Source: Astropecten irregularis (Eukaryota; Echinodermata; Asteroidea; Paxillosida; Astropectinidae). Taken from it: a stretch of DNA of 64,000 bases. How positions within the stretch are numbered: position 1 is the stretch's first letter; the number at the start of each line of letters is the position of its first letter. Below are positions 12,901 through 27,300 of this stretch, in pieces. A program made the translations under genes and the position numbers. The stretch is from assembly GCA_963971285.1 (NCBI GenBank), contig OZ020244.1, positions 35,898,001-35,962,000 of the forward strand, given 5' to 3'. The notes under the pieces are model-generated. The model worked only from the letters and a program-made list of their open reading frames with translations, ran no database searches and was not told the origin of the DNA.

Positions 12901-15900
12901 ACCATCTTCATATCCTGAAAGTTATACTTACATCTGTGAACATTTCTGTTTGGGTATTTTACCAATCCTGTATTGTACCTTTAAATAGGATAAGTTTGAA
13001 ACTGTTTCCATCTTTTTCTCACTAACATCAGAATTCAGCTTTGATGAGGAGTACATATATCAAGAAGAATTGCTCAGCCCTCCATCCAAATCGACCAATC
13101 AGACAACCGGAGAGAAAGAGAGTCATCAGCCCCCTTCGTCCAATCAGCAGTGGGCTTTGATAGAATTTGAGAAACCTGTAACCTGCCCTGCAAGGTGCCT
13201 GGTGATTGGCTCAAAGTTGGACACCGATATTCATATCCTTTTGTTGCATGTGTTCTGTGAACTTAATACAGACCAAGTGTTTTGCAGGTATTTTTTTTTT
13301 TTTTTTATATCAATGATTTGTACAACAGACTTAGTACGGAGGACAAACATTTTATGAAGTTGGTAGAAGTATGTTTGTAGAAAACATTCAGTCTTCCCTC
13401 TTGTGATGGTTCGGGGAGTCAGGTTGGCGAAGCGGTTCTTTCCTCGCCTTTCACCTCTGTGGACCGAGTTCAAGTCCGGTTCGGTTCACAAATGGATTGG
13501 TTTTTCAGTCCCTGCCTGATTCTGTGGGTTTTATACCCAGAATATTACTCTGGGGTTTTCCTCCCACCTCTTAAACTGTACCTTCTTCTCATCATCTTTC
13601 CAAAACAGGTTTCATCAGGCTTCTGAGCTACAGTGCCTAGGGCGCTTTTGAGGAATCCTTGGTGTCATTACCAGAAATAAATAATCATATTAATAATAAT
13701 AATATATATTGGTTTAAAGGTATTATCATACTTTGGTTTTTGTCAAAGAAATACAGATTCATGGGCAAAAATATCAAGGAAGATACAGTAACAGTCATCT
13801 GTAAAAATTTCAGTCCCATACGGTGCCCGCTTTTTGAGAAAACAGTGAACAACAGCCACAGTATTTCTTAAGTCTTTTTTCTTTTATTTTTGATCTTTTA
13901 AAAGATCAAAAAGATTTTCGGTCGCTGTTTTACTCATTTCTGGATAGATACACCATTTCAGGCGGAAACATTTTGAAGGTATGTTTCTACCACCACCATC
14001 TTCATACCCTGTAATTAATACGTAAATCTGTAAATATTTCTGTTTTGGTGTCTTACCAAAGTATGATACAACCTTCAATAACGGCTTTGTTTGTCTTAGT
14101 AGAGCCTTCTTGTTGTTTTTCGAAGTAGCAGAAGTTTAAACTCTGTGACACTGGTTCTTCTCAGGACGGTCCATGCAGGCTAAAGCTAGTTATACTCTCA
14201 GGAGCTCTTGTTAGCGTCATGCTCAGATTGATGTGGAAAGGTTTTGCTACATTGACTGTAAGGGCATCAGAGCTTGGCAGTGAGTAGACCGGAGCACAGT
14301 AAACACGTGGGTGAATCCCTGTTGACTCGATCTTAATTCGCCGCTTCGCTTCCAATCCCCAATCCCCGATGATGGTCGCTTCTCTCTACATCGAACCAAT
14401 CACGCCGAGGAAAAAATCGCCGACAAATCGCCGTCTCGTGACCGGAGTCTAATGCAGCCGGGGAGGGAAGGGAAGGGTGCAAACCGCCCGATCTTACAGC
14501 ATTGTTGACATGATGAGATGGCAAACGGACCGTGTGGAGTTTGCTTGAGACACCGGCGACTGGAGACGAGAGTGCTGGTGATAGTCACGTAGGGATCAAG
14601 ATCTTCCCCGGGTAAAGTGCAGTTTGCACTGTTTGGTCTGCGGGATTTGGCCGTTTCATCACAGTGAATAATTCTCATGGTTAGCCTCTTACACCTCGGC
14701 AATTTTATTCATGGTCTTATTTTTCTCTTGGATTTAGAAGAAAAATCCTGCCTTGTTCGTCCCTGTAGAGATTGCTTCATCCCACTGCATGGTGAATTTT
14801 TGCTGTTATCTGTAAAGCCTTTCTATCTAACAGTGGTATGAAACCACTGTGTGAAGGAGATTAATTTAATCTCAATGTTTTTAAAACTCGGTGGAAAATC
14901 CGGGGACATGTGCCGGCTTTCTATTCTTATTGAAAGCGAATACTTTGTTTGTCCATCTTTCAACTTCATCTTTTGTAATTCTTTATCAGGAAGGACAACT
15001 GTTATAGAGATAAGCTTGGTAATCATGTATGGCACTCATAGTCCACCGTAGAGCCCGTCATGCTTGCCTACGACATGTACTCTTGCATAGTGTATTATGT
15101 TCAACGTGTTGTAATAAACACGTTCACTTACGTTACGCTACTCACTGGTGTCAGTCTACACGCTAAACATGGTGTCAGAAGTGGGATACAACAACAATTC
15201 TGTGATTTGTAGTATACGGGAATAGGAAGCAAGTCAAGCAACTCTTATGAATCAAAACCGCTCAAAAGGCAATCAGAGAAATGTTTGTTCTTGTCATTGT
15301 GCACAGCATGCTGTGTAGAACCAATCACAGATTGGCATCATTTGGCCATCCGGGGGCAGCATTCACATTGTCTTTTGCATTTTTCTAGTGTGGTTGGAAT
15401 AGGAGACTTTGGAGAACGGGTCTTCAAGTCAACAGCGCAGAGCTAAGTTAAAAATGTTAAGAAAATATCTTGGCAAAGTTGCAACTTGAAGGTACAGTAC
15501 AGGATTAGTTTAACTTTCAGGATATAAAATGATCCTGGTAGAAACATACCGTTCAAATATTTCCGCCTGAAATGGTGTATTTATCCAGAAATTGGCAATA
15601 CAACGACCGAAAGCAGTTTTGATCTTGTGGTAAAATCAAAAGTCCTGTAAATAGATTTGAAAATACTGTGAGCAATTTCACTGTTTTCTATATACAGTTT
15701 CTGATGATTATGATACAGATTCATGGGCAAAATTACCAAGACAGATACAGTATACTATAGTAACAGTCATCTGTGAAAATTTCAATCCCATACGTTGCCC
15801 ACTTTTTGAGAAAACAGTGAAAAACAGCCACAGTATTTCTTAAGTCTTTTCTCTTTTATTTTTGATCTTTTAAAAGATCAAAATGATTTTCGGTCGTTGT

Positions 15901-18900
15901 TTTACTAGTTTCTGGATAAATACACCATTTCATGCAGGCGGACAAATTTTAACGGTATGTTTCTACCATCACCATCTTCATACCCTGTAAGTTATAGGTA
16001 AATCTGTGAACATGTCTGTTTTAGTTTCTTACTAAAGTATGATATACTACCTTTAAAGGTAAAGGCCGTTTTTCACTGTTTTCTCAAAAAATTGGCACTG
16101 TATGAGACGGAAATTTCACAGATGACTGTTACTGTATCTTCCTTGATATTTTTGCCCATATGAAGCTGCATTTCTTTGACAAAAACCAAAGTATGATATT
16201 ATCTTTAAATAAGCTACATATAGAACGTGAATCGGTGGAAGAAAAGGTGGTTGACTTGTAAAACCTCCTCACATTTTCTGCCAGAAAAAGTACCAGCCTT
16301 CGTGATATATGTGATTCTCACTTAATATCTTGACCCCTCCCTGACACACAAACCTGCCCCAGGGGCTCCGTCGCATCAATCATGTAGGCCTCTACTGCCC
16401 TCTAGATAATTAAGAGATTATATAGTTATTTGATAACACGGACCATGCTCATACACGTCCTGATCTCTACGGCTTTACCATCTGTCTCTGCCAGCATCTG
16501 CGATAATTAAATTCTCCCACTGAGGGCAGTTTTCAGCGGGGTGAAGATTTTTTTTAATGCTTTATGCGTCTCTTGTGGCTTGCTTATGTTCCCATGGTTA
16601 CATGTGCGCTGGGATTATCCAGTGCCCTTTTCCAAACCTCGGCTCCGGCTCAGGCTCCGGCTCCAGCTTTATTTCTTGAGTCAATTTTAAAATAACGGGT
16701 GTATCAAAATAGAGACTTTTGGCTGTGGTTCGGAAGTTGATTCTCTGGTTTGAAAGGGGAAAACGGAGCATCAGCTTCAATGAAAACCCACAATCTCTAT
16801 TTTCAGCATATGGATGACGGAGCCGGAGCCGGAGCCGAGGTTTGGAAAAGGGCCCAGGTTTCAAAAGGCGCGGGCGAGTTGGGAGGGCGGGGGAAGTATT
16901 TTAATTTGCGTTTGACGTCATCCGCTCATGTGTGTGAATCATGCTAACATAGTTAGTTAGTGTCATTAGTCAGTTAATCTCTTGTTTTTCAGAGACGGGA
17001 GGGGGCGTATGAGGTAGGACATTGCGTGAATGCTCGCTCGCAATATATATCGGGGTTGGACGGGGGAGGTGTCTATTTTCGGCAAGATGGATTCTGCCGG
17101 CTGATTAAACCAATTACGCATAGTCTGCTGCCGTCCATGAAATTAGCAATCGAGTTATGTCAGTTCATGTGCTGTATGTATGTATCTACGTGTATAGGCA
17201 CGCTACTCATCTCATGCTTGTCTTGAAGGAAAGGTCCAAAGAAATTTGGGTCATCAAGCAAATTGTTTTAATATCCATGGAGAAATCATAGTCATCCCTA
17301 TTTTTGGTTTTTGGTTTTTTAACTCTCGTGTTGAACGGTGCTGGATAGGATTGCAATGATTTCCCTTGAGACAGTGGTTGAAGTTGTGACATAGACTTAG
17401 GTTGTAGGCTAGCTCATGCTGCATGCAAAAAGTTATATGAGTGTGCTTAAAATGTTGCAGAGAATGGACCGTGGGGTAATTGTGTTGATCACATACTGGG
17501 AATGAATGCAGGCCAGGGGCCAATTTCTTTGAGCTGCTTAGCACAAAAAGTCGCAAAGCGTGACATTTCTGTCTTTAATAATAAAAACAGGATTAACAAC
17601 CAAATTTCCATGTGTTGTGCATGCATCACTTGCAATTGTTCTTTGGCTGTTGTTCGCTGACCACGAATATCAAATCGAATTTTCAATGGTGGTTTTACTG
17701 TTTTAATTGTTTTATTGCACAAGCCATTTTTGTGCTAAGCAATTTGTTTGTGCTAAGCAGCTCTATGAAATTGGCCCCATAAGATAAATCGCATATTAGC
17801 ACTGATGTATATCCATTTGATTTCTTGTCATATATCATGATATACGGGGTGTCCCAGAAAAAAATGCAACACTGTGTCTGGACCAGTTACATGTATGTTC
17901 AAATTGTCTTTGTTCGTTTGGCAGTCAGAAACCATGCACATATCGCCATACCCCAAGTATCATTTCACTGATACGCACAGCAATGCTGCAACCTGAGAAA
18001 CAGTATACATGGGTGATCACTCAAAGAGGATGCAGCGTTTTTAATCAGTATGTTTAAAAAAAAAATTTTTTTCATCCCCACTAATATTCAAGAAATATTC
18101 CTGGCATTTCCCTTAACTTGTATCCACATTCCAACACGTGTCGGCTTGCATTTCACGGTCAACTCCTACACCATATCACAGACAAGGTACGTCCAATGAA
18201 TCTGACTGATCAGCTGTATTTGCCCAATGTTTCATCATCCATCGATTATTCTTGTTTTTTTTTATTAAGCGGCAGTTTTGACGTAAGCAGCAATAAACAA
18301 TCCCATCTTCTTTTGATTTGCGTCGATCCACAAGCAACAAGGATAAAAGTCATAATTATGCAAATTAGGCTTGCTCTTCACCGACGTGGATGAGCTCTGC
18401 ATACTCAGTGCTTGTGAGAGCACGTGAAAAAATCACATGCTGGCTCAGGTGGGATTCGAACCCACGACCTCCTGCTTATACTAGTGCAGATGCCATACCG
18501 CTATAGGCCAACGAGCTAGCTGGGGTCAGCGGGGTGAATCGAATCCAATATCGCGGCGTGTACCTCAGTAAATCCTGAATATTAAAATATTCAGGATAAA
18601 GGTCAATTACAAGTTGTTTTGCTCTGAGAAGCTGTTTACGCAAGAAAAAATGTTACTCCTTGAAATGTAGCCGTTCTGAGATGGCGTTAACAGGGACATT
18701 AATGAAGTGTTGATTTAGCTGTATTAAAAGACTTGTTCACTGTTCATCCCTCTGTGTTTGCTTCTCAGAACTACGCCGAGACCGTTCTGCCGCAGCTGAA
18801 AATCTTCAAGAACAAGAGCAGAGAAGGCTTCGTTGACAGAGTAAGCAAATCTCTTCCAATTGATAAACCCAACTCAATTCAGTCCCCCCCCCCCACCCTC

Positions 18901-21900
18901 TCTCTCGACGGTTGAAAAAGGAGTCGGATTTAAAGGTACAATACATGATTGGTAAAGGTAACAGGACTTCACTTATACTTTGATCTGATCAAACATATAC
19001 ATGATATAATAAACCTGTGAAAATTTGAGCTCTGAATCGGACATCTGAGTCACGAGGAAGTAGCGAAAACCCGACTCGATTTTTCTTATAAAACATGAAG
19101 AATAGATTACTTTATGTTTGTTCCAAAACTCGTTCGGACGAACGATCTTTGGAAGAGACACTAAATCTTGATTTGCTTCAAAAACTCAGCATCTGTTGAA
19201 CCAACGTTTCCCATGGTGACTGTTTGCACTTTTTACGAATTGTTGAGTCCATTTTCTGTCTCAAACTCAATAAATGTTTTAAATAAACCCTTGAAGCATA
19301 GGAGAGAACCAAACGCACAACTCTACTCACATTATTACGACCCAAGCCGGGATCGAACCCGGGCCACATTGGTGAGAGGCGAGTGCCTAACACACTTTGC
19401 CACCTATGCTCCGAGAACTCATCATTGGATGGAATAATATTCTCAGCAAAAAAAAAATTATTTCACCCATGTGACTCTGACTCGGTAACTTTGCTCTTGC
19501 ATGAAGTCATGTTGTTGGGATCAGTCCTATGGACGAGTAGACTTCCCAGTTTGAATAACTCATGATCTTGGCGAGGTTACCCGTATTAACCGATCTCTCC
19601 AATTCGATTCCTGGCACGGAGTGTTGTCCTAATGGGATAGCAAGCTCCTGGGCATTTTGACTCGAAACCTCCTCAATTCTGTCACAAATTCAACACTAAA
19701 ACTGTTAAGCACAAAAATTAGCTAAGCATGACATTTCAGTCTTAATACAAACAGGGTTAACAACCAAATGTCCACGTGTTGTGTAGCACTAATGTGGATT
19801 TATCTTTGGCTTTTGTTCGCTGACCATGAATATCAAATGGAATTTTCAATGGTGGTTTGTTTTATTGGGCGAGACATTTCTGTGCTAATTTTTGTGCTTA
19901 ACGGTTTTATGAAATTGACCCCAGGTTGGGCAACTCAATCCCTAGTACCTGGGCCCTACAGACCTCTGGTCTAGTGAAGTTAACGATTCTCTAAGATGTA
20001 TTTGGATTAGAGTTAGGGTGGATGAAGTCACAGATTTTGAACACGATACAAGTAATAAACTGCTGCAAACTGCTCATCAGCCAAAATGACCTGAAAGATA
20101 TCAAATGCTTATTCAAGTTTATAGGAGGGCCTGACGCGTTTCGATCCTAACAGGATCTTTCTCAAAGGCAAACTGACGGAAGGACAAGAACATGGAAGGG
20201 AATAGAAACACAAATGTATGGATGAGGGAGTCAGGACAATGGGAGAGGGGATTGGTCACACACAGAGGGGTCAGGTATATGCAAGATCAAAGATCAGAGA
20301 CCTAATTGCGAGAAGTGCGAACGATATAGAAGTGCGGAAGTACGAACGATAATTACATGGTGTTTCCGCAAACCGATCTACATACCAATTGTCACCATGC
20401 AAAGCCTCAAATCTTTCAAAATTGCCAGACTACATAGGGATAAGGAAGAATGGGGCTGGGGGATGGGGAAGAACACGTTCACAAAGTCCTACCTTCCTTC
20501 CTCCATGGTCCTACGTAACGCCACATAGCCGGCAAACAAAAACTTCACACTCCCAAGTCCAAAGTTTTTGTGGTCACCAAACCAAATCACAAATACAAAG
20601 AAGTTGAAAGCATTAATGCAGAGCACGTTTGATCAAGTGTAATCAAATTCCAGGCCATTCAAGCTTAGATCTGATTATCTAGTCAGTATCACTGCCAAAT
20701 CATTCGTGTAAACAGCCCTTCCATAATCCTTAGGGGGGAGGTTGAGAAGCGAGATTAATTTATTAATTCGGCTCAGCCTTCTTGATGTCAGGACCGCTGA
20801 TTAGACTTTAAATTCCCCCCACACATCTACGGTAAATGAATTATGCTTAGGGTGGGGAGGGGCCACAGTGGCGCAGCGGTATTAGTTGAATTCGTGCAAG
20901 TTGATTGGATGTTGAATCTCGGGGAAGGAAAAGGTCACGACCTTTTAGTCCGTGGGCCGTGGCCTTTTATTCGCTCGTTTCGTGACCATCATCACCGAAT
21001 TTGTTCCCATTCGGCATGGATGTAGATCTGACATTACTGAACAAGAATTGATTTGTTCCCACGTCCAATTTTTGTTCCCAAAAGAGAAATTTGCATAGAA
21101 AATCGTCAAATTTTACGTACAGAAAAAACATAAGAATAAACAGCGCCCTCAATCGGTAGAAAGTAATATCTACATAATAAAACTATAGGAACTGTATACC
21201 TGTGCAGTTTTATTCCCGATGTAAAACCCTTTACATGATTGGAAACTGATCAAACTTCAACGTAATTATTTCGAGGGACATTTTAATTGTCGTTTTAATT
21301 AAAGGATAGTTAGGCGAATGCCTGAATGGAAAATATGACATGTTTCTGAAGATGTTGCTCCCAACAAACTGCTGTTGCAATTTGGCATTATTATGTATGA
21401 AAGTCGGTTTTTGAAAACACTGGGAAATTATTCTAATGACTGGGTTTTTTTATGTAGAATTTCCACCACTAACAATGAAAAGACATTATGCAAAAGAATG
21501 GTCTTACACAAAAGACGGGCCCTAGACTTGTACAATTTATAGCATTTTGTTCAATTATTATTATGACTTTAAATTTGTTCCGAAAACAGAGATTTCACCA
21601 CTTCGTTTTGTTATGGGCTCCATACAATAGTCTTTACCACTAAACATTGCATTTATGATAAAGAATTGAATAAAAATATGACTGAAATTCCAACGAAGGA
21701 TGTTAAAATTGTATATTACAAACAATTATAACAATAACATACAAATCTTGCTCATAACACTTAATATACCCCAAATAATATATTTTCTTAGGATACATTG
21801 GCTATGTGTGCTTTTGCAAAGGAGTGCATGTAGGTTGAAAAGTAAAATATATGATTGCAAAAGGGTAAAAAAGAGTACTTACACTTTACCCTGTCACTTA

Positions 21901-24308
21901 CACTGTCTGATCCATCATGTGTACACATGAAATAATACCCCTGTGAAAGTTTAACCGTAATCGGCCATCTGAGTCCCAAGAGAATAAAAGTCAATTCTTT
22001 TCTTATAAAATATAAAGAATACTGTAGTTTTGATCATCCGTGACAAGAAATTTCTGTTAGTGTTTTCTAAAAAAGAAATATTCATCTCATAATTTCATTT
22101 TTGACAGAAAATTTTAACAGCAAAATCATGTGAGATCATACAGTGTGTGTGGCTTGAAATGAATATTCCTTTGTGGGAATAAAGTCAAGTACGCAACTAT
22201 ATTGAAGTCTCAACCTCATTGTGATATTTGTTTTGTTTCCTTTGTCATGAAATCTTTTTATTGTAATTTTATTTAGATTAAATATTCTGGTAGGTTCAAA
22301 ATGTCAGGCATTCCCCAGAATTTTTTATATTTTAGGCTCTTATTTTGCTTGATGAGCAGTTTGCAGCAGTTTATTACTTCCTCATCATTTTAGAAATTTT
22401 GCTGGAAGAAACATCTTCAAAAACATGTGTCATATTTTCCATCCAGCATTGACCTAATTTTCCTATAATTAAAACGACAAATAAAATGTCCCTAGAAATA
22501 ATTAGGTTGAAGTTTGATCAGTTCCAATCATGTAAAGGGTTTTACATCGGGAATAAAACTGCACAGGTATGCAGTTCCTATAGTTTTATTATGTAGATAA
22601 TTACTTTCTACCGATTGAGGGCGCTGTTTATTCTTATGTTTTTTCTGTACGTAAAATTTGACGATTTTCTATCGCAAATTTCTCTTTAGGGAACACAAAT
22701 TGGACGTGGGAACAAATCAATTCTTGTTCAGTAATGTCAGATCTACATCCATGCCAAATGGGAACAAATTCGGTGATGATGGTCACGTAACTCAAAAACT
22801 AAAGCGAATTTGGCCTCACGGCCCACGGACTATTTCCAGCCCATCGCATTCTGTATAAGGTTGCACCCAAGTAAATAAACTCCCATAGACAACAGTGATA
22901 AATCCTCAAACTTCAAAAATCATTTAAAAAAATATACAGAACTCTCACAGCTGTTCAAGTTGCACAGAAAAATTATGATGAACATGTCACCTTTCATTTT
23001 CTTTTCATTTTATGGTAGGGTGACCATTGAATTTTTGAGATATACTCATTCTCAGATGACCACCCCTAAAACAAGGTATGGATCACTCCAGTCAAAGAAG
23101 CCATTAAAAAAAAACATCCCTCTGCAAAGCGGCTGATGAAATAGACCCACTTTCTCACCCAGTTGCATCAAAAATGGTCACAAATGGAAGCCCAGAGTCC
23201 AGGCAGGAGATCCAGTGCCATATTTCGTCAATCCTTCATTTTCATAGCTCTCACAACTTTCTTATTTAAAATATATTGAGTGCTGAACTTTTATTCATGA
23301 GCTCGGCGGACGGATTTTGGCACTGTGTACATTGGTTCACCCTTAGCTGTATAATCTTCCCAGCGGACAGCTCAAAATTGTTGACGGCCAGCGCAAATTC
23401 TTCAAAACAACAGTTTCTTTGAAAAAAAAATACAAAAATCATGAGGAGGGAGGATTGGTAAATTATAGACTTCAGTGGACAAAAAAAGCTTGAAAATTGC
23501 AGTGCGCCATTAATAATGGACTTCTCAATGGCTTTTCTGAACATTGTGTATTAAAAGGAAATCCTCTTTTTCTTGTGGCCCCGAGAAAAACTCCTACTTA
23601 TTATTATCTCCCAGGGGTTTGGCTTAAGTTTCCGAACACCCTTTGGCAAAATAAACTCCCATGAAGTCATTCTCTTATAAATTCCCATTGACTTTAGCCT
23701 GCCGAGAATGCTCACTATCACAATCTGAAGATATTTCTTTCACTCAGTTTAAAATGTTATTCCCACCGGGCTGGCTTTGCCGTTCAGGCCGCTATTATAT
23801 ACCTCATAATGATCTGTAAAAGACAGATTTGCAAATCCTTTGAGTAATTTCCCTCTGTTTTTTCTTTTCTGCACCTTTCAATTATCTTCCGTTCCTTGTC
23901 CCAGTGGTACGGCAGATAAGACTCTTTCATTTTTTTCGGCATTAAGTTATAAGATAGAGCCCGTGGCATTATGATCATGGAGATAAGCCCCATTTGGGTT
24001 CACTTGACAGATAGTGAGGTACATTGTATTCCATTCCAATTTTACTCACTGGCATGAAAATGTCTACAGGGTGTCCCAGAAAAAAAACCGCAACACTGTG
24101 TCGGGACCCATTATGTTAAAATTAAACTGTTTATCACTTCAAGATTCAAATGTGTGATACAGCTTTGTCCTGGCTATCACCATGTCGAATCTAAGCATAT
24201 TTGGGCTGAAATTAGCGAAAATATGACCAATTGAGAGAGTATACGGTCTTAAAAACGACTTTACAAGGATAACACGCATAGTGGTCAAGGCCCTTTTCCA
24301 AACCTCGC

Positions 24309-24365
<57 letters not shown>

Positions 24366-27300
24366 ATCCTCCGGCGCTGTCATCCATATGCGGAAAATGT
24401 AGGTTGTGGCTTTTCATTGAAGCTGAATCTCTGTTTTCTTGTTCAAAATAGAGTATCTACTTCCAATCCGTAACCGAAAGCCTCTATTTTGATACCTGTT
24501 ATTCAAAAATGGAGTCACGAAATGGAGCCGAAGCCGGAGCCTGAGCCGGAGCCGAGGTTTGGAAAAGGCCCCAATACACACGTAATGTGTATGAAAGAAA
24601 GATGAACATCGGGTTTTGAGGTTGGGTAATTCAGTCTTCAATTTGTTCACTCAATGTTAGTCCAATTTTGCTCAGGTTCTACATGGTGATAGCCAAGACA
24701 TGGCTGTATCACATATCTGAATCTTGAAGTGATAACAGTTTAATTTGTATATAATAGTTCTCAACACAAGTGTTGCGGGGTTTTTTTTGGGGACACCCTG
24801 TATAGACGCGATGTGGCTGAATACTTCACAAAAAAACTTCAGTTATTCCAAATCTCCATCCCTCTCCCAAATATAAAAAAGAAGAACAAGAATTAATTGA
24901 AAAATTGACGGATGCTTTTAGGGGCTGATGCTTTTCCATCCTAGCAGGATCTTTATCAACATGTTCAAAGTCTAAATCTTTAGCCTTCGATCTTAAAGGT
25001 AGTATCATACTTTGGTAAAACACCAAAACAGAAATGTTCACAGATTTACCGATAACTTACAGGGTATGAAGATGGTGCTGGTAGAAACATACCGTTAACA
25101 AATTTTCCGCCTGAAATTGTGTATTTATCCCGAAATTAGTAAAACAACGACCGAAAATCTTTTTGATCTTTTAAAAGATCAAAATTAAAAGAAAAAAGAC
25201 TCAAGAAATACTGTGGCCGTTTTTCACTGTTTTCTCAAACCCTGGGCGCCGTATGGGACTGAAATTTTCACAGATGACTGTTACTGTATCTTCCTTGATA
25301 TTTTTGCCCATGAATCTGTATTTCTTTGACAAAAATCAAAGTATGATGTTACCTTTAACAATGTTGTGCCATCCTTGTAAAGGAATATAGCATATACTTG
25401 CTAAGACTAAGAAAAATCATGTTCTCAGATTTTTGGAGATGGTAGAACTAGAAAAATATTCATGCCCGAAATGCTGTTCTTGAAATGGTACATCATAGAG
25501 AGATCTGTGAAAAACCTCACGTTTTGAGACATTGAGGGCAGCAGACAGCTTTTTACTTTTATGGTAGAAACCTCTCATTTTGAATATTTATACCCGAAAT
25601 GCTGTTCTTGAAATGCTATATCATGTAGAGATCTGTGTGAAACCTCACGTTTTGAGACATTGAGGGCAGCAGACAGCTTTTTACTGTGATAGTAGAAACA
25701 TCTCATTTTGAATATTCATTCCTGAAATGCTGTTGCGGAATGCTACATCATGAAGAGATTTTTGTGAAAACTCAGTGTTAGACATTTTGAGACATTGAGG
25801 GCAGCAGACAGCTTTTTCAACTGCTATAATGCTACTTCTGATGAGTGCATGAATTTTGAAGGCAGTTCTTAACATTGTGCATGGTCTACGTGCATTTAAC
25901 CAGTGAGAGTAGTGGAAAAGATGGCACAAAACTGTGTCCTTCAATGTATTGTCTTAACCTCCGATTTGGCTGGAGAATGAAAATTCAACCGTTAATGTCG
26001 GAGCATTTTGGGTTAGAGCTTTTCTGAGTCCTTTTTACCACTCTGTTGAACAGCATCCATATTGCACATTCTTTGGACCTGGTTTAAGTTATACAGGCCG
26101 GCAATTTTCTTATACAAATCATGGTTGTGCATGTGGGCTCTGCTTTAATTTTTGTCAAAATGCTACACAATACTGGTTGAGTCAAAAAGAAGTTGATCAG
26201 GATTGCTGTTGCTTTTTTTTTTTAAACAAACGAACGGCTCTTAAAAGTTCAGTAAAGCATGTACTTGTATGTAACAAACACTCTCATCTGCTTAAAGGGA
26301 TGGTACAGAATTGGTAAGACAAAATACACTTCGTGATCACAGATTCACATAAAACTTACACAGTATAATGGTGATGATAGGAGAAAACATCCCATGAAAT
26401 GTTTTTGTCTGAAATGCCATATTCGTTGAGAAATAAATGAAACTTTCTTTCGATTGGAAGAAATCGCTTCAAAGCGTTTTATTCATTCGTTGAAATGTGT
26501 ACAGTTCTCTGCACACGGGTTTTCACTATTATCTCATGACCCTGATGGCTGATTGACATCAAACTTCTACAGGTTTGTCAGTTAAGGTATATGATGGATC
26601 ATATGATGTGCTTTCACTGTCAGCAACGGTTTTGTCGCAAAAACTAGTTCTGTACCATACCTTTAAGAAGAAAAAAGAATGAAACAAATTGATCATTCCT
26701 AAGAAGACTTAGGTGTATTAAAGGTACTCATTTTCAAGCTGTCCATGGAATACTTGACAAAACAACAATTTTTTGCTGTGTATGTAGCTTAAATGACTAG
26801 TTTTTAATACCTTTCGCTACTTCGATGTTTAGATTTAGTCAAGCATTAACATTCTATGGACAGCTTGCAAAATGAGTACCTTTATTAAAATAGACATAAC
26901 TCCTCTTAGGAATGATCAATTTGTTTCACTCTTCTTTTTTTTTAATAAGCAAAGTCAAGCAGCATGGACCATGAAAACAGTTGACTTCTCAACTCCGACC
27001 ACATCTAAGGTCTAACTTAAGAAACTGATGGAGCAGACCTCAGGGAACATTTCTAGGTGCTATGTGACCTCAAATTGTGGTAGCACTTTTGTGTAATATC
27101 CCAAAAATTATTGTAATATTTCCCCCACAAAATTAAGAAAACCAAAGAAAATTCAACAAATGGGTTTAAGCTCTTGCTTTTGACTTATTTTTGTAAATGT
27201 TATCTCTCTGTGAATGGATTATGAATGATATAATTACATAATCATTCACCAAACTACATATCAAGGACTTGGAGGCAGAAAATTCGACCACGCCTTTTTT

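Larger units (their letters stand above)
13233..18127 (+). other. EEFSEC: U12-type AT-AC intron of EEFSEC
   Basis: The intron begins ATATCCTTTT (13233-13242) and ends CCTTAACTTGTATCCAC (to 18127). The TTCCCTTAAC branch-site-like motif at 18108-18117 lies about ten bases before the AC end, the spacing U12 introns use. Using these ends restores a split His codon (c + at) and the conserved order DIH-NTCRLAFHG. GT-AG alternatives near the homology edges do not keep the frame. Confidence 0.88.

Noticed and set aside
14400-14702. 100-residue minus-strand ORF in a GC-rich stretch
   Set aside because: Composition is unremarkable and no domain is recognisable; GC-rich DNA lengthens chance ORFs.
18437-18530. 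Functional tRNA gene
   Set aside because: The B box is good, but the acceptor and anticodon stems do not pair into a cloverleaf of normal length.
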